Source of the DNA: UMGS621 sp964468815
Lineage (GTDB): Bacteria > Bacillota > Clostridia > Christensenellales > Borkfalkiaceae
Assembly: GCA_964468815.1 (NCBI GenBank)
Contig: CAYXWN010000049.1
Coordinates: 1 to 9,294 of the forward strand
Direction of reading: 5' to 3'
Length of the DNA stretch: 9,294 nucleotides
Made by a program: the position numbers and the translations under genes
The notes under the pieces: model-generated
Database searches by the model: none
What the model saw: the letters and a program-made list of their open reading frames with translations, nothing else
Told to the model about the DNA's origin: nothing
Part shown: positions 6,441-9,294 of the stretch, in pieces
Position numbering within the stretch: the first letter of the stretch is position 1
Layout of the letters: each line of letters begins with the position of its first letter

Positions 6441-7651
6441 AATACGCCTTGATCGGGGAGCGATTGGGACATAGTTTTTCTGTGCCCGTTCATCGCGCTT
6501 TCGGGTTGGATTACGAGTTGAAAGAACTTCCGCGCGGTTCGCTTTCAGAATTTGTTCGGGCTTGCCCGTACGACGGGTTCAACGTGACGATTCCTTATAA
6601 AACGGAGATTATGCCGTTGTTGACCGAAATTCATTCGCGCGCGAAGAAGATCGGATCGGTCAATACGGTTGCCGTGCGTGGAAAAACTCTTTGTGGCTAC
6701 AATACGGATATCGACGGAATGAAATATCTTTTGGATTCCGTCGGCATTTCGCTACGCGAAAAGAACGTTATGATTTTGGGTGGCGGCGGAACGGGAAAAA
6801 CCGCGTATGCGTTGGCGGAAGAAGAGGGTGCTCGTTCGATTTCCGTCGTAACGCGCGGCGGTGCGCTCAATTATTCCAATTATCGCGAGCAAAAAGATAC
6901 GCAGATCGTAATTAACGCGACGCCCGTCGGTATGTTTCCGCAGAACGGAGAAAAACCGATTTCTCTTGATTTCGGGGAAATCGAGGGGGTTGCGGACGTA
7001 ATTTACAATCCGTTGCGTACGCGGCTGGTGTCTGAAGCAAAGGCGCGCGGAATCCCTGCCGTCGGCGGTTTAAAAATGCTCGTCGCGCAAGCGCTGTTTG
7101 CAGAAGAAATTTGGCTTGGAAAAACGCTCGATCGCGCGTTGATCGAACGGGAATACGCCGCTCTTTTGCGAGAATTGACCAATATCGTTTTAATCGGTAT
7201 GCCCGGATCGGGGAAAAGCGCGGTTGCGCGTCGGTTATCCGATCGACCGATTGATACCGATTCGCTGATCGAAGCGCAAACGGGACAACCGATTCCGAGG
7301 TTGTTTGAAGAAAAGGGCGAGCGTTATTTCAGGGTGTTGGAAGGCGAGGTTGTTCGCGCGGTTTCTGCCGAGCACGGACGGGTGATTGCGACGGGCGGCG
7401 GCGTTATTTTGAACGATTCAAACGTGGAGTCGCTCAAACAGAACGGCGTTTTGTTGTGGGTGAAGCGACCTTTGGAAAAACTTTCCGTGAAAGGACGACC
7501 GCTTTCATCGAAAAAAGGCGTTGAACGGCTTTTTGCCGAACGAAAGGGAAAATATGCGGCGGCTGCCGATTTTGAAATCGAGAACGGCGGTTCGTTTCAT
7601 GAAACGATAGATCGAATCGAGAGGAAATTGCATGAATATTTTGGTGATTAA
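6437..7651 (+). CDS. aroE-aroK: Fused shikimate dehydrogenase - shikimate kinase
   Basis: One 404-residue frame carries two consecutive pathway enzymes. Residues about 1-240 are shikimate dehydrogenase (3-dehydroshikimate to shikimate, NADPH-type family). Motifs are GHSFSVPVH (11-19), FNVTIPYK (48-55, catalytic Lys55), SVNT (74-77), GYNTD (87-91, catalytic Asp91), the nucleotide loop GGGGTGKTA (115-123), INATPVGMFP (159-168) and GGLKMLVAQA (210-219). Residues about 247-404 are shikimate kinase (shikimate to shikimate 3-phosphate, ATP). It has Walker A GMPGSGKS (254-261), IDTD (272-275), YFR (297-299), ATGGGV (318-323) and the lid GRPL (353-356). The kinase half is compact: the segment between Walker A and IDTD is several residues shorter than usual. 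No stop or frameshift separates the domains and the linker is only a few residues. GTG 6437 overlaps the pheA stop (GTGA), with AAGGAG at 6426-6431. The 3' end overlaps aroQ by 20 bases. Confidence 0.93.
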   Translation: MKYALIGERLGHSFSVPVHRAFGLDYELKELPRGSLSEFVRACPYDGFNVTIPYKTEIMPLLTEIHSRAKKIGSVNTVAVRGKTLCGYNTDIDGMKYLLDSVGISLREKNVMILGGGGTGKTAYALAEEEGARSISVVTRGGALNYSNYREQKDTQIVINATPVGMFPQNGEKPISLDFGEIEGVADVIYNPLRTRLVSEAKARGIPAVGGLKMLVAQALFAEEIWLGKTLDRALIEREYAALLRELTNIVLIGMPGSGKSAVARRLSDRPIDTDSLIEAQTGQPIPRLFEEKGERYFRVLEGEVVRAVSAEHGRVIATGGGVILNDSNVESLKQNGVLLWVKRPLEKLSVKGRPLSSKKGVERLFAERKGKYAAAADFEIENGGSFHETIDRIERKLHEYFGD

Positions 7652-8075
7652 CGGCGCGAATCTCAATATGTTGGGAATTCGTGAACCGCAAATTTACGGG
7701 ACGAAAACGTACGGCGATCTTGTTCGCTTTATTGAAGATTGCGCTATGGAATTTTCTGTAAAAGTTTCCGTCGAGCAGTATAACGGAGAGGGAGAGATCG
7801 TGACTGCGATTCAGAATGCGTACGGCGTTTATGATGCGATCGTCATCAATGCCGGCGGTTATACGCATACCAGCGTCGTGATTTTGGACGCCTTAAAAGC
7901 GGTCTGCTTGCCCGTAGCGGAGGTGCATCTTTCGGATATTCAGTCGCGCGAGGCGTTCCGTAAATTCAGTTATATTTCACTTGTGGCAGAGAAAACATAC
8001 TGCGGTTTTGGCTTTGAAGGGTATCGAAAAGCGATAAAATATTTAAGTAAAGAGAGAAATTTACTTGACAAATGA
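7632..8075 (+). CDS. aroQ: 3-dehydroquinate dehydratase, type II
   Basis: This enzyme dehydrates 3-dehydroquinate to 3-dehydroshikimate, the third pathway step. The 147-residue length matches the dodecameric type II family. Catalytic residues are visible: Asn10 and Asn12 in NGANLNMLG, Arg17 and the active-site Tyr22 in REPQIYG, Asn73 and His79 in INAGGYTHTS, and His99 in EVHLSD with REAFR (106-110) following. Four family positions differ: NGPNLN is NGANLN, NHEGE is NGEGE (51-55), NPGA is NAGG, and HxSN is HLSD. The core catalytic Tyr and Arg are kept, so it is probably active. ATG 7632 lies 7 bases after GAGAGG (7619-7624), within the last 20 bases of the aroE-aroK fusion. It is the last gene of the operon. 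No intrinsic terminator follows it directly; the next one is the T-box terminator. The -35 box of the next promoter overlaps its stop codon. Confidence 0.94.
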   Translation: MNILVINGANLNMLGIREPQIYGTKTYGDLVRFIEDCAMEFSVKVSVEQYNGEGEIVTAIQNAYGVYDAIVINAGGYTHTSVVILDALKAVCLPVAEVHLSDIQSREAFRKFSYISLVAEKTYCGFGFEGYRKAIKYLSKERNLLDK

Positions 8076-8093
8076 ATTTTTCACTGTTAAAAT
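8065..8093 (+). promoter_or_regulatory. Sigma-A-type promoter of the trpB T-box transcript
   Basis: A perfect -35 box TTGACA (8065-8070) is followed after exactly 17 bases by TAAAAT (8088-8093), one mismatch from TATAAT. Transcription would begin near 8100, just before the T-box stem I. The -35 box lies in the last two codons and stop of aroQ. An alternative -10, TATAAA at 8095-8100, has poor spacing. Confidence 0.8.
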
Positions 8094-8099
8094 GTATAA

Positions 8100-8360
8100 A
8101 AATAAAAACCGTTGAGGCAGGGTAGTAGCGGATTTTTTCAACGCACAGAGAACTTCGGGTTGGTGAAACGGAGAGGTTGATTTTTCGTGAATGGGCTGTC
8201 GAGGGCAAAGGCGAAAGGGGTCGAGTAGTCTTTGACGTAGGTCGGCGTAAACGGCGAGAGTATGACGGTACTCGGAAAAGAAGGCGGCTTTTGCCGTGAA
8301 ATTGGGTGGCAACACGGATCGGATTCGTCCCAAGCGAAATTCGTTTCGTGTTTTTATTTT
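8100..8360 (+). ncRNA. T-box riboswitch, tRNA-Trp specific
   Basis: This leader senses uncharged tRNA and controls readthrough into trpB. Stem I: the base helix is 8116-8120 with 8196-8200, flanked by tandem G-A pairs typical of its kink-turn. The specifier loop has AGTA on the 5' side and GAATGGG (8189-8195) on the 3' side, giving the specifier codon TGG (Trp) at 8192-8194. Helix 8138-8142 with 8176-8180 leads to AGAGA (8147-8151) and the apical GGTTGGTGAAA (8158-8168), both characteristic. Further hairpins are 8258-8262 with 8269-8273, and CGGC TTTT GCCG (8285-8296), the likely stem III. The T-box core GGGTGGCAACACGG is at 8304-8317. In the bulge, TGGC (8307-8310) would pair with a tRNA 3' end GCCA, which needs discriminator base G, as expected for bacterial tRNA-Trp. 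The antiterminator is 8302-8306 with 8329-8333, and 8314-8318 with 8324-8328. Confidence 0.93.
8311..8360 (+). terminator. T-box-controlled intrinsic terminator
   Basis: AACACGGA (8311-8318) pairs with TTCGTGTT (8345-8352), and CGGATTCG (8320-8327) with 8335-8343 leaving one bulged A (8337), around a 7-base loop. The T-rich run TTTTTATTTT (8351-8360) follows. Both arms use bases of the antiterminator, so the two folds exclude each other. Charged tRNA-Trp should favour termination before trpB. Confidence 0.85.
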
Positions 8361-8366
8361 ATCAAA

Positions 8367-8373
8367 AAGGAGG
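8367..8373 (+). promoter_or_regulatory. Ribosome binding site of trpB
   Basis: AAGGAGG at 8367-8373 lies 6 bases before the ATG at 8380. It sets the start; a longer reading from GTG 8296 would begin inside the T-box and lacks such a site. Confidence 0.85.
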
Positions 8374-8379
8374 TTTATT

Positions 8380-9138
8380 ATGAAGCAAACGGAAATTCCA
8401 TACAAAATGTATCTGGGCGAAGAGGAGATGCCGAAATTCTGGTATAATATAAAGCCGTTGATGAGGAGTGGTCACGCGCCTCTTTTTAATCCGGCTACGT
8501 TGCAGCCTTGCGCCAAAGAGGAACTGTCGCAAATTTTTTGCGCGGCATGCGTCGAACAAGAACTGGACGAAACAAACGAATGGATTGAAATTCCGACGGG
8601 GATTCGAGAGTTTTATAAGACCTTCCGTCCGTCTCCGTTGGCGCGCGCTTATTTTTTGGAGCGGCTACTGGATACGCCTGCGGAGATTTATTATAAATTC
8701 GAGGGAAGTAATGCGTCCGGTTCGCATAAATTGAACTCTGCGGCTGCGCAAGCGTATTATGCGAAAGAGCAAGGGCTTACGTCTGTTGCGACCGAAACGG
8801 GCGCAGGGCAATGGGGAACGGCTTTGTCGATGGCGGCGGCGTTTTTTGGGTTGAAATTAGACGTTTTCATGGTTAAAACTTCTTATGAGCAAAAGCCTTA
8901 TCGAAAAGAGGTTATGAAAACGTACGGCGCGAACGTCTTTGCTTCTCCGTCCGAAACGACGGCGGCAGGAAGGAAAATTCTTGAAAAATTCCCCGGAACG
9001 GGAGGTTCGCTCGGCTGTGCGATTGCGGAGGCGGTAGAAAAAGCTTCCGTTACCCCTCGTTGCCGTTACGTGTTGGGGAGCGTTTTGGATCACGTTCTGC
9101 TCCACCAAATCAAAATAATCCGAACTTTTACGGCGTAA
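8380..9138 (+). CDS. trpB: Truncated TrpB2-type tryptophan synthase beta chain (likely pseudogene)
   Basis: The intact family member makes Trp from indole and serine with PLP. This 252-residue product matches the TrpB2 (TrpB-like) branch through residue 243. It shows RPSPLARA (83-90), YYKFEGSNASGSHKLNSA (104-121) with PLP lysine Lys117, TETGAGQWG (138-146) with catalytic Glu139, SYEQKPYRK (168-176), ASPSE (188-192) and LGSVLDHVLLHQ (232-243). After Gln243 (base 9108) similarity ends: nine unrelated residues precede TAA at 9136-9138. TrpB2 proteins are about 420-460 residues, so roughly 200 are missing, including the GGGSN loop that holds the PLP phosphate. The downstream 156 bases cannot encode them in any frame, so this is a loss of the 3' half, not a simple frameshift. 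The enzyme is probably inactive. Upstream control (promoter, Trp T-box, RBS) looks intact. No trpA or other trp gene is visible. An assembly join at about 9109 is an alternative. Confidence 0.88.
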   Translation: MKQTEIPYKMYLGEEEMPKFWYNIKPLMRSGHAPLFNPATLQPCAKEELSQIFCAACVEQELDETNEWIEIPTGIREFYKTFRPSPLARAYFLERLLDTPAEIYYKFEGSNASGSHKLNSAAAQAYYAKEQGLTSVATETGAGQWGTALSMAAAFFGLKLDVFMVKTSYEQKPYRKEVMKTYGANVFASPSETTAAGRKILEKFPGTGGSLGCAIAEAVEKASVTPRCRYVLGSVLDHVLLHQIKIIRTFTA

Positions 9139-9168
9139 TTGTAACGCGCGAATGGTTCGGATTTATTT
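9112..9168 (+). repeat. Long imperfect inverted repeat at the trpB break
   Basis: AATCCGAAC (9117-9125) is an exact reverse complement of GTTCGGATT (9155-9163). With one bulged base the stem extends outward to AAAATAATCCGAAC / GTTCGGATTTATTTT. The loop can fold further, GCGT (9133-9136) with ACGC (9144-9147). It starts four bases after the point where TrpB homology stops. The A-rich left and T-rich right flanks would suit a terminator working in both directions, but the loop is large. A small inserted element or its scar is the alternative. Confidence 0.55.
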
Positions 9169-9192
9169 TATCTATATAAAACTTTTACGGCG
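9123..9192. repeat. 13-base direct repeat pair
   Basis: AACTTTTACGGCG occurs at 9123-9135 and again at 9180-9192, 57 bases apart. The first copy overlaps the left arm of the inverted repeat and the last codons of trpB; the second runs into the following terminator stem. It may mark a small duplication or a slippage/deletion event. Confidence 0.6.
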
Positions 9193-9214
9193 GCGGAGAA
9201 TTCCGTCGCCTTTT
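9189..9214 (+). terminator. Intrinsic terminator after trpB
   Basis: GGCGGCGGA (9189-9197) pairs with TCCGTCGCC (9202-9210), 9 pairs including one G-T, with a GAAT loop, followed by TTTT (9211-9214). The short T run makes it moderate. It would end the T-box/trpB transcript. Confidence 0.65.
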
Positions 9215-9229
9215 CGTATGCGTTATTGA

Positions 9230-9258
9230 TTGAAAAATATATTGAAAGATGATATAAT
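9230..9258 (+). promoter_or_regulatory. Promoter of the gene at the right edge
   Basis: TTGAAA (9230-9235) is followed after 17 bases by a perfect TATAAT (9253-9258), within an AT-rich stretch. Transcription should begin near 9265. This gives the downstream gene its own start, separate from trpB. Confidence 0.75.
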
Positions 9259-9289
9259 AATATAAAATCTAAAATAAATAGGATTAACT

Positions 9290-9294
9290 ATGCA
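9290..9294 (+). CDS. Start of an unidentified gene, cut by the window edge
   Basis: AGGAT (9280-9284) with 5-6 bases spacing precedes ATG at 9290-9292, about 25 bases after the predicted transcription start. Only one codon and two bases are inside the window, so nothing can be said about the product. Confidence 0.4.

Noticed and set aside
6779..6805. GGGGTGKTA in the AroE half as a second P-loop ATPase
   Set aside because: Its position in the Rossmann fold of shikimate dehydrogenase matches the family's GAGGAA-type NADP loop; the true Walker A is the later GMPGSGKS of the kinase half.
8296..8379. An N-terminal extension of TrpB starting at GTG 8296
   Set aside because: It would translate the T-box core and terminator. 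ATG 8380 has an ideal AAGGAGG site and matches the family start.
9112..9168. The inverted repeat as an integron attC site or recombination core
   Set aside because: The arms AATCCGAAC / GTTCGGATT resemble the GTTRRRY-type core only in GTT/AAC; the YYY/RRR positions do not fit, and no cassette or integrase is present.

Overview
The window is the aromatic amino-acid biosynthesis region of a bacterium, probably an uncultured member of the Bacillota (Clostridia-like). The reasons are strong AGGAGG-type ribosome binding sites, a textbook tRNA-Trp T-box leader, sigma-A-type promoters with 17-base spacers, and AroA and AroC variants (ESGS and GGGRFSGRLTAP motifs) that I associate with clostridial enzymes. 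The taxonomic call is inference. Every gene I can support lies on the + strand.

Bases 1-107 are a non-coding leader. It ends in an intrinsic terminator (73-100) placed 3 bases before the ribosome binding site of the first gene. An upstream segment (41-48) can pair with 75-83 and would dismantle that terminator. One frame ends in an aromatic-rich tail (codons Tyr-Phe-Tyr, later Phe) at a stop codon at 29-31. Together these look like a transcription attenuator for the operon, a hypothesis that rests on sequence alone.

Bases 117-8075 hold eight tightly packed genes: aroF, tyrA, aroB, aroA, aroC, pheA, an aroE-aroK fusion and aroQ. Junctions are overlaps of 1, 4 or 20 bases or a gap of 11 bases, which fits one translationally coupled mRNA. 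Together they encode all seven steps from phosphoenolpyruvate plus erythrose 4-phosphate to chorismate: AroF, AroB, AroQ, AroE, AroK, AroA, AroC. They also encode the committed Phe and Tyr enzymes: chorismate mutase/prephenate dehydratase and prephenate dehydrogenase. Only the final aminotransferase is absent. Likely allosteric control sits in the N-terminal domain of AroF and the C-terminal ACT domain of PheA.

Bases 8065-8379 are a separate transcription start and leader. The -35 box overlaps the last codons of aroQ. The transcript would be a complete T-box riboswitch with specifier codon UGG (Trp), an antiterminator and a mutually exclusive terminator. It controls a TrpB2-type tryptophan synthase beta gene (8380-9138) that is cut short: homology stops after residue 243 of a protein normally about 420-460 residues long. 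The regulatory leader is intact but the enzyme is broken.

Bases 9139-9294 carry a long imperfect inverted repeat spanning the truncation point, a 13-base direct repeat, a short intrinsic terminator, and a strong promoter with ribosome binding site and ATG for a gene that runs off the right edge. I see no mobile element, CRISPR array, tRNA or rRNA. The window is mostly ordinary metabolism; the regulatory leaders and the broken trpB are the parts worth a second look.
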